Positions 45,561-53,485 of a stretch of DNA of 64,000 bases are shown here, piece by piece; the stretch's first letter is position 1, and the number at the start of each line of letters is the position of its first letter. Both the position numbers and the translations under genes were made by a program. The DNA comes from Rhodothermales bacterium (GTDB taxonomy: Bacteria > Bacteroidota > Rhodothermia > Rhodothermales > VXPQ01). The notes beneath the pieces were generated by a model, which ran no database searches, was not told where the DNA came from, and worked only from the letters and a program-made list of their open reading frames with translations. The stretch lies in the NCBI GenBank assembly GCA_951812345.1, contig OX638295.1, forward strand, positions 62,001-126,000, given 5' to 3'.

Positions 45561-46802
45561 CTACGGCCTCCACGTCCCCTTTGCCACGGCGGGCACGAAA
45601 TCTTCCAGACCCTCCGGTTTCCAGAGCAAGGTGCGCTCCAGTTCGGCGCTCATGTACGCCGTCATGAGGAGTTCCACCACTTCGAGCCCGGCGTAAAAAT
45701 CCACGTCGGACTGCTTTCCGTCCAGAAACTGCTGGACGAAGTAGCGATTCTCGTTCTCGTAGCCGTATTCGGAAGCTTCGTTGCCGACCACCGGCATCTG
45801 CCCCTGCTCGGCGTTCTGCTTCTCGACCAGATCTTCGCCCTGGGAACCCGTCACTTCCCGGCTGAAGAACAGCTTCGTACCGGCGTCGAGCGTGTTGTGG
45901 TACATGGAATACTCGGGTCCCAGCAATTCCGAGCTGAGACGCAGACCCGCTCCGACGAAACTCCACGAAGTAGTCACTTCCGCAATCAACGGGTGGCCCT
46001 CGTCATCCTCGTATTCCATGGTGGCGCGCGCAAAGTCCTCGGACGGGCGATTCGCATAATCCACCTCCGGGCCGAACCGTTTTTTCAGGTCCTCCACATA
46101 ATGCGGGCGCGACCATTTCAGGCTGGCGATATGGGCCGTGATTTTCTTCAGGCGAATGCTGTCGCGCGGAGCGCCCGGGGCCGTGAGCAGATACCGCCCC
46201 ACCTCCACGCTGTGACACATCATGTCGTTCAGCACGCCGCCGCCCTGCATTTCTCCCTGCCAGAACCAGGGGGCATGCGGGCCGCTGTGCTCCTCGGCAG
46301 CGCGGGCCAGGTAGGGACGACCCGTGATCGCCGCCGCCCGACGCCAGGCGATTTCATGGCCGCGCACGAGACCCGGCTCGAACAGTTGATCTTCGAGATA
46401 CCCGTGCAGCACCCCTGCTTCCTCGATCAGCTCGACGACGCGCTTCGCCTCCCGCACGTTACGGGCCAGCGGTTTCTCGCAGGCGATGCCAACCAGTTCG
46501 CCCTTCCCGGACTTGAGCGCCGCCACGATCTCCTCCATGTTCTCGATGCGTTTGTGGTTTGGCCCGCATATCCAGAGCGCATCGATAGCCGGGTCCGCCA
46601 CCATGTCGGTGATCGAGTCGTAGGCCTTCGCCTCGCCTACGCGGAGTTCCCGCGCATAGGCCGCCGTGCTTTCCGCGCGGCCGCGATTCGGACTCCAGAT
46701 GCCGAGTACATCCGCTTCACGGACCGCCTGCCAGGACATCAAGTGAAACCGGGTGATGAAACCACTGCCGATGAAACCTACCCCAAGTCGCCGTCCAGCC
46801 AT
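45561..46802 (-). CDS. Gfo/Idh/MocA-family oxidoreductase
   Basis: A 413-residue NAD(P)-dependent oxidoreductase of the sugar or inositol dehydrogenase family. The Rossmann motif GVGFIGSGFITRFHL starts at about residue 7, and ACEKPLARNVREAKRVVELIEEAG is the conserved EKP segment. The C-terminal alpha/beta substrate domain contains HSVEVGRYLL and an extended tail. It may oxidise sugars, myo-inositol or similar polyols. The start was set at MAGRRLGVGF (46802) because 37 upstream residues do not fit. It is convergent with korB and divergent from the TRAP operon, which may import its substrate. Confidence 0.85.
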   Translation of the reverse strand: MAGRRLGVGFIGSGFITRFHLMSWQAVREADVLGIWSPNRGRAESTAAYARELRVGEAKAYDSITDMVADPAIDALWICGPNHKRIENMEEIVAALKSGKGELVGIACEKPLARNVREAKRVVELIEEAGVLHGYLEDQLFEPGLVRGHEIAWRRAAAITGRPYLARAAEEHSGPHAPWFWQGEMQGGGVLNDMMCHSVEVGRYLLTAPGAPRDSIRLKKITAHIASLKWSRPHYVEDLKKRFGPEVDYANRPSEDFARATMEYEDDEGHPLIAEVTTSWSFVGAGLRLSSELLGPEYSMYHNTLDAGTKLFFSREVTGSQGEDLVEKQNAEQGQMPVVGNEASEYGYENENRYFVQQFLDGKQSDVDFYAGLEVVELLMTAYMSAELERTLLWKPEGLEDFVPAVAKGTWRP

Positions 46803-46966
46803 GTCGTAAAATCGGGTTTTCGTGTAATATGGTGTGCATGCGGCCAACAAAGTAGGCATTCCGAGCGTTCCCGTGCGTATAATTAAAGGAAAAAATTCGT
46901 CGGCGCGCCGCATGCATACGCAGAACCGCCTCTGACGTTGCGCCGACCGCCCCCGATTCGAACCCG

Positions 46967-48085
46967 ATGAAACGTCGCGCTTTTCTCAAAACGACGGCTG
47001 CCGGAATAGCCGGGAGCAGCCTCCTCGCCGGATGCGGCGGGGGGACCGGCAAAACCGGCAATGCCGCGAGCGTGCAAACCCGGCCGCAGGTTCGCTGGCG
47101 CCTCGTATCGAGCTATCCCCGATCCCTCGACACGATTTTCGGGGCGGCGGAGGAGGTGGCCCGGCGGGTGGCCGCCATCACTGAAGGGCGTTTCCGGATT
47201 CAAACATTCCCGGCGGGGGAACTGGCGCCGGCGACCGAGGTGCTTGGCGCCGTGCAGAAAGGCGCCGTGGAAATGGGCCATTCCGCCAGTTACTACTACA
47301 CGGGCCACAACCCGGCGCTCGTCTTCGACACGGGCATACCGTTCGGGCTCACCTCGCGCCAGCAAACGGCTTGGCTCCGCTACGGCGGCGGCATGGAGCT
47401 GATACGCTCGCTTTACGCGGATTTCAACGTGATCAATTTTTTGGGGGGCAACACGGGGGTGCAAATGGGCGGCTGGTTCCGCGGCGAGATCAATACCCTC
47501 GAAGACCTTCAGGGAATCAAGATGCGCATCCCGGGTCTCGGGGGCGAAGTGATGCACCAACTCGGGGTTACCGTGCAACTCATGTCGGGCGGCGAACTTT
47601 ACCAGGCGCTTGAACGCGGTACGATCGACGCTACCGAGTGGGTCGGACCGTACGACGATATGCGACTCGGCCTCCACGAAATCGCTCCGTATTATTACTA
47701 CCCGGGATGGTGGGAACCCGGACCGGGCATATCCTTCATGGTCAACCGGAACGCCTGGAACGCACTACCGCTCATCTATCGGAAAGCCCTCGAAGCCGCC
47801 ACCGCGCAGGCGGGCCTAAGCATGCTTGCACGGTACGATGCCCGTAATCAGGAAGCGTTTCGGGCATTGCAGGGGGAAAGCGTCCAAATCAGGCCATTTC
47901 CCACGGACACGATGCAGGAAGCGGAACGCATTACCCTGGACCTGATGGAGAACTACGCCGCAAAGGATGCCGCCTACCGGCAGGTTTACGACTCGTTCCG
48001 CGCCTTTCGGAGAGATGCGCACGGCTGGTTCGGCACCGCAGAACATGCCTATGCCTCCTTCGCGTATCCCCGCACGAACTCATGA
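46967..48085 (+). CDS. dctP: TRAP transporter solute-binding protein DctP, copy 1
   Basis: A periplasmic binding protein that delivers organic acids to the DctQM permease. The 372-residue protein has a twin-arginine-like signal with lipobox (MKRRAFLKTTAAGIAGSSLLAGC), so it is probably a Tat-exported lipoprotein. The DctP fold follows: RWRLVSSYPRSLDTIFGAAEEVARRV, FPAGELAPATEVLGAVQKGAVEMGHS, GIKMRIPGLGGEVMHQLGV, WVGPYDDMRLGLHE. The stop codon overlaps the start of repeat copy E. Confidence 0.93.
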   Translation: MKRRAFLKTTAAGIAGSSLLAGCGGGTGKTGNAASVQTRPQVRWRLVSSYPRSLDTIFGAAEEVARRVAAITEGRFRIQTFPAGELAPATEVLGAVQKGAVEMGHSASYYYTGHNPALVFDTGIPFGLTSRQQTAWLRYGGGMELIRSLYADFNVINFLGGNTGVQMGGWFRGEINTLEDLQGIKMRIPGLGGEVMHQLGVTVQLMSGGELYQALERGTIDATEWVGPYDDMRLGLHEIAPYYYYPGWWEPGPGISFMVNRNAWNALPLIYRKALEAATAQAGLSMLARYDARNQEAFRALQGESVQIRPFPTDTMQEAERITLDLMENYAAKDAAYRQVYDSFRAFRRDAHGWFGTAEHAYASFAYPRTNS

Positions 48086-48336
48086 ATACTCTGATCAAAA
48101 CCGCTTCGCTCAGCACGTCACGTTCGCAAGTACAGGACATCATGATTCCATCGTCGGAATCAGGGAAAGCACTGCGGATTCGGGGCGTCGCGGACGTGAC
48201 GCGCCCTTCGGGAGACTGCGAGAAGCACGCTGGCCGCGTCATTCCTTATTGTGTGGGGCCTGCCACACCGCTTCGTCATTCCTTGCCAGCCCACCCCTCT
48301 CAGCCTCTGAGCTTTGCGGACTTAATCAGAGTATTC
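48084..48336 (+). repeat. MITE-like interspersed repeat, copy E (full length)
   Basis: A 253-bp copy with ends GAATACTCTGATCAAAACC and GACTTAATCAGAGTATTC. Both ends carry GAATAC/GTATTC instead of GGATAC/GTATCC, so pairing is preserved. Inner arms CGTCACGT / ACGTGACG replace the TTCACG / CGTGAA pair of other copies. It sits inside the TRAP operon, overlapping the first DctP stop codon and ending six bases before the second DctP start. Confidence 0.9.
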
Positions 48337-48341
48337 ATATC

Positions 48342-49466
48342 ATGAAACGACGCGATTTTCTTAGTGTCGCCGCGCCCGGCCCGCAAGATGCACTGGCTCC
48401 GGAAACGGCCGCCGACCAGGTAATTACAGGACAAGCGCCTGCCGTACAGACCATGCCTCGCATCATGTGGCGCCTCGCATCCAGCTTCCCTAACGGGCTG
48501 GATACGATCTATGGCGCGGCCGAGATTCTGGCCGGACGCGTGGAGGCGCTTACGGAAGGACGTTTCCGCATCCGTTCCTATCCTGCCGGAGAACTCGTCC
48601 CGGCTCTCGAGGTGCTGAGCGCCGTCCAGAACGGAACCATCCAGATGGGACACAGCGCAAGCTACTACTTTCAGGGAAGGAATCCGGCGCTCGTCTTCGA
48701 TTGCACGATCCCGTTCGGGCTGTCGGCCCGGCAACTCAACGCCTGGTTCTATTACGGGGACGGTCTCGCGCTCACGCGGGAAATGTTCGCCGATTTCAAC
48801 GTGATCAACTTTCCCGGGGGAAATACGGGTACGCAGATGGGCGGCTGGTTCCGCCGCGAGATCGGTTCGCTCCAGGACCTGCGCGGGCTGAAAATGCGTA
48901 TTCCGGGACTGGGCGGCGAAGTGATGAATCGCCTCGACGTTACGGTGCAGGTCATACCGGGCGGCGAAATTTACCTGGCGCTCGAACGCGGCGCGATCGA
49001 CGCCACCGAGTGGGTCGGGCCGTACGACGACGAGAAACTCGGTTTTCAGGAGATTGTGAAGGATTATTACTATCCGGGGTGGTGGGAGCCCGGACCCGGC
49101 CTTTCGTTCTACGTGAACCGGGACGCCTGGGACGCCCTGCCGTCCGCGTACCGGGAAGCCTTTGAAACGGCTGCCGCCGAGGCCAACGAGCACATGCTGG
49201 CGCTGTACGATGCGCGGAACGGACCGGCCCTGCGGCGGCTTGTGGAAGGGGGCGTGCGGCTCCATCCGTTCCCGGAAGAGGTGATGGCGGCTGCAAGACA
49301 AATCACAGAAGAAATTCTCGAAGAATCGGCCAGCGATCCCGCATACCGTAAGATTTACACGGCCTACAAAGCGTGGCGCGACGACGCCTACCGCTGGTTC
49401 GGGGCTGCCGAACTGGCGTACGGCGATTATGTGTTCGGTTCGGATGCATCTCCCGGAAACGCGTAA
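48342..49466 (+). CDS. dctP: TRAP transporter solute-binding protein DctP, copy 2, signal peptide impaired
   Basis: A 374-residue paralogue of the preceding DctP, similar along its mature part (MWRLASSFPNGLDTIYGAAEIL, YPAGELVPALEVLSAVQNG, LKMRIPGLGGEVMNRLDV, WVGPYDDEKLGFQE). The start is the ATG right after repeat copy E. The N-terminus MKRRDFLSVAAPGPQDALAPETAADQV keeps the RR motif but has no hydrophobic core or lipobox in this frame. Another frame reads a Cys followed by Gly/Ser-rich sequence (TGC ACT GGC TCC GGA), suggesting an indel damaged the signal. It may be non-exported or a decaying duplicate. Confidence 0.8.
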   Translation: MKRRDFLSVAAPGPQDALAPETAADQVITGQAPAVQTMPRIMWRLASSFPNGLDTIYGAAEILAGRVEALTEGRFRIRSYPAGELVPALEVLSAVQNGTIQMGHSASYYFQGRNPALVFDCTIPFGLSARQLNAWFYYGDGLALTREMFADFNVINFPGGNTGTQMGGWFRREIGSLQDLRGLKMRIPGLGGEVMNRLDVTVQVIPGGEIYLALERGAIDATEWVGPYDDEKLGFQEIVKDYYYPGWWEPGPGLSFYVNRDAWDALPSAYREAFETAAAEANEHMLALYDARNGPALRRLVEGGVRLHPFPEEVMAAARQITEEILEESASDPAYRKIYTAYKAWRDDAYRWFGAAELAYGDYVFGSDASPGNA

Positions 49467-49493
49467 GGACTTTCAGAGAGATTTGCATCCGTC

Positions 49494-50072
49494 ATGCGTA
49501 CGCTGCTTCGCATTGCCCATCGTATCGACCAGACCAACGAGTGGATCGGTCGGGTCGTGTACTGGCTGACGCTTGTCATGGTGGGGGTCGGCGCCTACAA
49601 TGCGCTGGTGCGGTATCTCGATCGCTTCACAGGCCTGGGCCTGAGCTCGAACACCTACATCGAGCTGCAGTGGTACATGTACAGCCTGATTTTTCTATTG
49701 GGCGCCGCCTATACCCTGAAGCACAACGCCCATGTGCGCGTGGATGTGCTGTTCACGCGCCTGACGCCCCGAGGACAGGCCTGGGTGAACCTGGGCGGCA
49801 CCCTGCTCTTCCTGCTGCCTTTCTGTTTCCTCGTGATCCGGATGTCCTGGCCTACCGTATACAACTCGTGGGCGGTCTGGGAAGTCTCGCCCGATCCGGG
49901 CGGCTTGCCCCGGTATCCGATCAAGACAGCGATCCCCGTAGCCTTCTTTCTCCTGTTCTTACAGGGGATCAGCGTCGCCATCAAGCAAATCGCGTTCCTG
50001 CGCGACCCGGCCGCAGAAGATGTTCCGGAAAGCGCTCCGATCAACTCCGGAAAACCGCAGGGAGGCATATAA
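49494..50072 (+). CDS. dctQ: TRAP transporter small permease DctQ
   Basis: A 192-residue inner-membrane protein with four predicted helices (about 20-42, 62-76, 97-115 and 140-158), the layout of DctQ. The segment YIELQWYMYSLIFLLGAAYTLKHNAHVRVDV is a good family match. It is 27 bases after the second DctP and overlaps DctM by one base (TAATG). Confidence 0.92.
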   Translation: MRTLLRIAHRIDQTNEWIGRVVYWLTLVMVGVGAYNALVRYLDRFTGLGLSSNTYIELQWYMYSLIFLLGAAYTLKHNAHVRVDVLFTRLTPRGQAWVNLGGTLLFLLPFCFLVIRMSWPTVYNSWAVWEVSPDPGGLPRYPIKTAIPVAFFLLFLQGISVAIKQIAFLRDPAAEDVPESAPINSGKPQGGI

Positions 50073-51400
50073 TGGGCGACTGGTTGGGGCCCCTCATGTT
50101 TGCCGGGGCGTTGATCCTCATCTTTTCGGGGTTTCCGGTTGCCTTCGCCCTCGGAGGGACCGCCCTGATTTTTGCCTTCGTCGGCATCGAACTCGGCTAT
50201 TTCAGTTGGCACCTCATGCTGGCCATGCCGGACCGCATTTTCGATGTCATGTCGAACACGCTGCTGCTGGCCGTGCCGTATTTCATCTTCATGGGCACGA
50301 TGCTGGAAAAATCCCGTCTGGCGGAAGATTTGCTCCGGACGATCGGCCTGTTGTTCGGGCGCATACGCGGCGGACTGGCCATTGCAGTGGTGTTTGTGGG
50401 AGCCCTTCTTGCCGCTGCGACGGGCGTAGTCGGGGCATCGGTGGTAGCGATGGGCGTCATTTCCCTGCCGGTCATGATGCGCTACGGCTACTCGAACGAA
50501 CTGTCCGCCGGCGTGATTTCCGCTTCGGGTACGCTGGGACAGATCATCCCCCCCAGTATCGTACTCATCGTGCTGGCCGACCAGTTGAGCGTGGCGGGCC
50601 GCGTTTCCGTCGGCGACCTGTTTCTGGGCGCGCTGATCCCCGGCTTGCTGCTGGCCGGGCTGTTTGCGCTCTATGCGGCGGGCGTGGCCTTTTTCAAACC
50701 GAGCACTGCGCCAGCCCTTCCCGCGGAGGAACGCAGCTTGCCGCACGGAGAACTGATCCGCCGCGTGGCCCTCGTCATGCTGCCCCCGTTGCTGCTCATT
50801 GTCGTGGTGCTCGGCAGCATCTTCGCCGGCGTCGCTACGCCGACCGAAGCCGGGGCGCTGGGCGCATTGGGCGCACTGATCCTCGCCGCCATCAACCGCC
50901 GGCTCACCCTGACGTCTCTCCGGGAAACCATGAAGGAGACGGCCAAGCTGACCGCCATGATCATGATTCTTCTGGTCGGGGCCCGGGCTTTTTCGCTCGT
51001 ATTCATCGGGCTGAACGGCGACCTGTGGATCGAGGAGTTGCTTACCACGCTGCCGGGAGGAGTTATCGGGCTGATTCTGGTCGCGAATATCGTCATTTTC
51101 CTGCTCGGATTCTTCATCGATTTCTTCGAGATCGCGTTCATCATCGTGCCCCTGCTTGCCCCGGCGGCGGCGCTGCTGGGCGTAGATCTCGTATGGTTCG
51201 GCGTCATGATCGCCATGAACCTGCAAATGTCCTTCCTGACGCCGCCCTTCGGGTTCGCCCTGTTCTACCTGCGCGGCGTGGCCCCCGCCACCGTCGCTAC
51301 GACGCAGATTTATCGCGGCGCCGTTCCTTTCATAGGGATCCAGGCAATAGGATTGCTTCTGGTTATCCTGTTCCCCCAAATCGCGACGTGGATGTCGTGA
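50072..51400 (+). CDS. dctM: TRAP transporter large permease DctM
   Basis: A 442-residue permease with about twelve membrane helices. Family hallmarks include PVAFALGGTALIF, VPYFIFMGTMLEKSRLAEDLL, SGTLGQIIPPSIVLIVLAD and FLTPPFGFALFYLRGVAP. Together with DctP and DctQ it imports a substrate such as a C4-dicarboxylate, sugar acid or ectoine using ion gradients; the ligand cannot be told. A neighbouring Gfo/Idh dehydrogenase suggests a sugar-acid or polyol ligand, by context only. Confidence 0.94.
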   Translation: MGDWLGPLMFAGALILIFSGFPVAFALGGTALIFAFVGIELGYFSWHLMLAMPDRIFDVMSNTLLLAVPYFIFMGTMLEKSRLAEDLLRTIGLLFGRIRGGLAIAVVFVGALLAAATGVVGASVVAMGVISLPVMMRYGYSNELSAGVISASGTLGQIIPPSIVLIVLADQLSVAGRVSVGDLFLGALIPGLLLAGLFALYAAGVAFFKPSTAPALPAEERSLPHGELIRRVALVMLPPLLLIVVVLGSIFAGVATPTEAGALGALGALILAAINRRLTLTSLRETMKETAKLTAMIMILLVGARAFSLVFIGLNGDLWIEELLTTLPGGVIGLILVANIVIFLLGFFIDFFEIAFIIVPLLAPAAALLGVDLVWFGVMIAMNLQMSFLTPPFGFALFYLRGVAPATVATTQIYRGAVPFIGIQAIGLLLVILFPQIATWMS

Positions 51401-51534
51401 GCAATATGGCTTAAGCGCCCAACATACAGGTGGTCGCAATCCGCGCAAGACCTCGGGCGACCTGCCACAGACCGGTTTCCGGCCTCCTGAACCGCTCGGA
51501 AAAACAAATATAGACCTGCAAATTCGCAGGCGCC

Positions 51535-52905
51535 TCATTCCTTCCCTTCCGCGTATTTCCGTACGCGGCGTTCGATCTCCTCTTCGGCGTCGCGACGCCG
51601 GAGTTCTTCCATGCGCCGGGCCACCTCCGCCTCGTATCCGATCTCGCCGGGTTCGTAAAAATACGTGCCCCGCATTTCGTCGGGCAGATACTGCTGAGGC
51701 ACATAGTGCTCCTGGAACGCATGGGGATACTTGTACCCCTTTCCGTGGCCGAATCCCTCCTTGTCCCGGCTGGCGTCCTTCAGGTGATTCGGCACGTCGT
51801 CGGACCGTTCATTCCGGACATGGGAAAGCGCGCTGAAATACGACATGGTGGAGTTGCCCTTGGGCGCAGTGGCCAGATACAGGCAGCACTCGGATAACAT
51901 GAATTGCCCTTCGGGCATTCCCACATAGTCGAATCCATGCGCCGTGGCGGACACGATCCGGAGCGCGTGGGGATCCGCCAGCCCGATGTCCTCCGCCGCG
52001 AAGATGAACATGCGGCGAATGATGAAGCGGGGGTCCTCCCCGGCGTAAATCATTTTCGCCATCCAGTACAGGGCCGCATCGGGATCGGACCCCCGAAGGC
52101 TCTTGATGAACGCGCTGATCGTGTCGTAGTGTACGTCCCCCTCCTTGTCGTACAGCACGGCGCGCCGCTGGATGCTTTCCTCCGCCACAGCCAGATCGAT
52201 CCGAATGGCGCCTGCCTCGTCCGGATCGGTCGTCTCCACGGCCAGTTCCAGCGCATTCAGCACAGAGCGGGCGTCGCCGTTGGCCGTATCGATCAGATGC
52301 TCGAGGGCCTCCGGCTCGACCTGCACATCAGCGCTGCCGTACCCGCGCTCCTTATCTCCAAGTGTATATAGGGCGATTTTCCGCAGCGCTTCTTCGTCGA
52401 GCGTCTGCAACTCGAAGATGCGGGACCGGCTCACGAGCGCCTTATTGACCTCGAAATACGGGTTCTCTGTCGTGGCCCCGATCAGCACGACGGTCCCGTT
52501 CTCGACATGCGGCAGAAGCGCATCCTGTTGCGACTTGTTGAACCGGTGCACCTCGTCGATGAACAGGATCGTCCGCCGTTGATGCTGCTCCAGACGGGCC
52601 TTCGCATCCCCGATCGCCTCGCGAATGTCCTTCACCCCGGACAGCACCGCATTGAGCGAGGTGAAATGCGCCTTGGTGGTGTTCGCAATGATGCGGGCCA
52701 GCGTGGTCTTGCCGCTGCCCGGCGGGCCATAGAAAATCACGGACGTGATGCGATCCGCCTGAATGGCCCGGCGCAGGAGCCGGCCCGGCCCGAGGATGTG
52801 TTCCTGCCCGACGAACTCGTCCAGCGTGCGGGGACGCATGCGGTCCGCCAGGGGGGCGTTCCGCGCCAAATACCGGTGAGCGGCTTCCTTGAACAAGTCG
52901 GGCAT
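51535..52905 (-). CDS. rarA: Replication-associated recombination protein RarA (MgsA)
   Basis: A 456-residue AAA+ ATPase of the clamp-loader family acting at stalled replication forks. Walker A GPPGSGKT is at residues 60-67, Walker B FIDEVHRF at about 115-122, and sensor-1 ATTENPYFEVN with SRSRIFEL follows. The C-terminal part has the MgsA/tetramerisation domain (RGSDPDAALYWMAKMIYAGEDPRFI and LPDEMRGTYFYEP). It is convergent with the TRAP operon. The IS256 remnant lies about 40 bases upstream of its start. Confidence 0.95.
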   Translation of the reverse strand: MPDLFKEAAHRYLARNAPLADRMRPRTLDEFVGQEHILGPGRLLRRAIQADRITSVIFYGPPGSGKTTLARIIANTTKAHFTSLNAVLSGVKDIREAIGDAKARLEQHQRRTILFIDEVHRFNKSQQDALLPHVENGTVVLIGATTENPYFEVNKALVSRSRIFELQTLDEEALRKIALYTLGDKERGYGSADVQVEPEALEHLIDTANGDARSVLNALELAVETTDPDEAGAIRIDLAVAEESIQRRAVLYDKEGDVHYDTISAFIKSLRGSDPDAALYWMAKMIYAGEDPRFIIRRMFIFAAEDIGLADPHALRIVSATAHGFDYVGMPEGQFMLSECCLYLATAPKGNSTMSYFSALSHVRNERSDDVPNHLKDASRDKEGFGHGKGYKYPHAFQEHYVPQQYLPDEMRGTYFYEPGEIGYEAEVARRMEELRRRDAEEEIERRVRKYAEGKE

Positions 52906-52920
52906 GGGAAAAAGGTATCT

Positions 52921-53157
52921 TCAACGGCGCAGGATGCATTGGAAAGGCGTGTCCGCTAAACTGTGTAAGCGGCATGATTGTTCAGTGGGAACACGGTCCT
53001 CGTAGAGTATGGCGAACTGGTTGAGGGCGGCCTTCCAGTCGCGTAGGGGTCGCTTCCATTTCTTCGAGGCCTCCCGCAGGCCGAGCCAGAGCAGTTCGGA
53101 GATCGCCTCGTCGTTCGGGAAAGCGCCCTTGTCCTTGACGATCCTTCGCAGGCTGTA
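52921..53157 (-). pseudogene. IS256-family transposase C-terminal remnant
   Basis: About 60 residues match the C-terminus of Mutator/IS256 transposases: RRIVKDKGAFPNDEAISEL, then LLWLGLREASKKWKRPL and RDWKAALNQFAILYEDRVP. The N-terminal two thirds are absent; the fragment is cut at 53158, where the repeat fragment F begins. A sequence resembling an IS terminal inverted repeat (GTGTCCGCTAAACTGTGTAAG) lies at about 52949-52969. It is non-functional. The extra C-terminal residues after RVPTEQ run into the IS end. Confidence 0.8.
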
Positions 53158-53219
53158 GGATACTCTGATTAAGTCCGCAAAACCCGGAGGCCGAGAGGGG
53201 TGCGCCGGCCGCATCATTC
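53158..53219 (-). repeat. Truncated MITE-like repeat, fragment F
   Basis: About 62 bases beginning GGATACTCTGATTAAGTCCGC, matching one terminus of the family and abutting the IS256 remnant exactly. The opposite end is absent. The right end (GGCCGCATCATTCC) resembles an internal part of copy E in the other orientation, so the piece is rearranged. Confidence 0.7.
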
Positions 53220-53362
53220 CCCCTTTATCCGTAATTCCCGAATCGTACCGTGACGGAAGAAATAGACAGGCCCTGTATGGAACGCTCCCTCCGGGAACTT
53301 GACAATCGACACCCGGCGACGTAATTTCACAGAGCCGCCACTAAAAGAGGCCTGAGCGCAAG

Positions 53363-53432
53363 CGCACAGCGCATTTGCAAACGCGAAAAAGCCGTACCGG
53401 TTGTTTTTTCGCGTTTGCAAATGCGCTGTGCG
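53363..53432. repeat. Perfect 28-bp inverted repeat upstream of the giant LRR gene
   Basis: Left arm 53363-53390 (CGCACAGCGCATTTGCAAAC...) is the exact reverse complement of right arm 53405-53432, separated by a 14-base loop. A G-T wobble and two A-T pairs extend the stem. It ends 53 bases before the ATG at 53486. It could form a cruciform or a strong RNA hairpin; T-runs lie inside the stem rather than after it, so it is not a standard terminator. Confidence 0.9.
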
Positions 53433-53485
53433 TTTCCAAGCTTTGAACCTCAAAAAGATCGTACAGAAGTACCGGAATCCGAACC

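Noticed and set aside
49709-51538. 609-codon minus-strand frame opposite the TRAP permeases
   Set aside because: Same reason: a shadow of dctQ/dctM, which have clear membrane topology and motifs.
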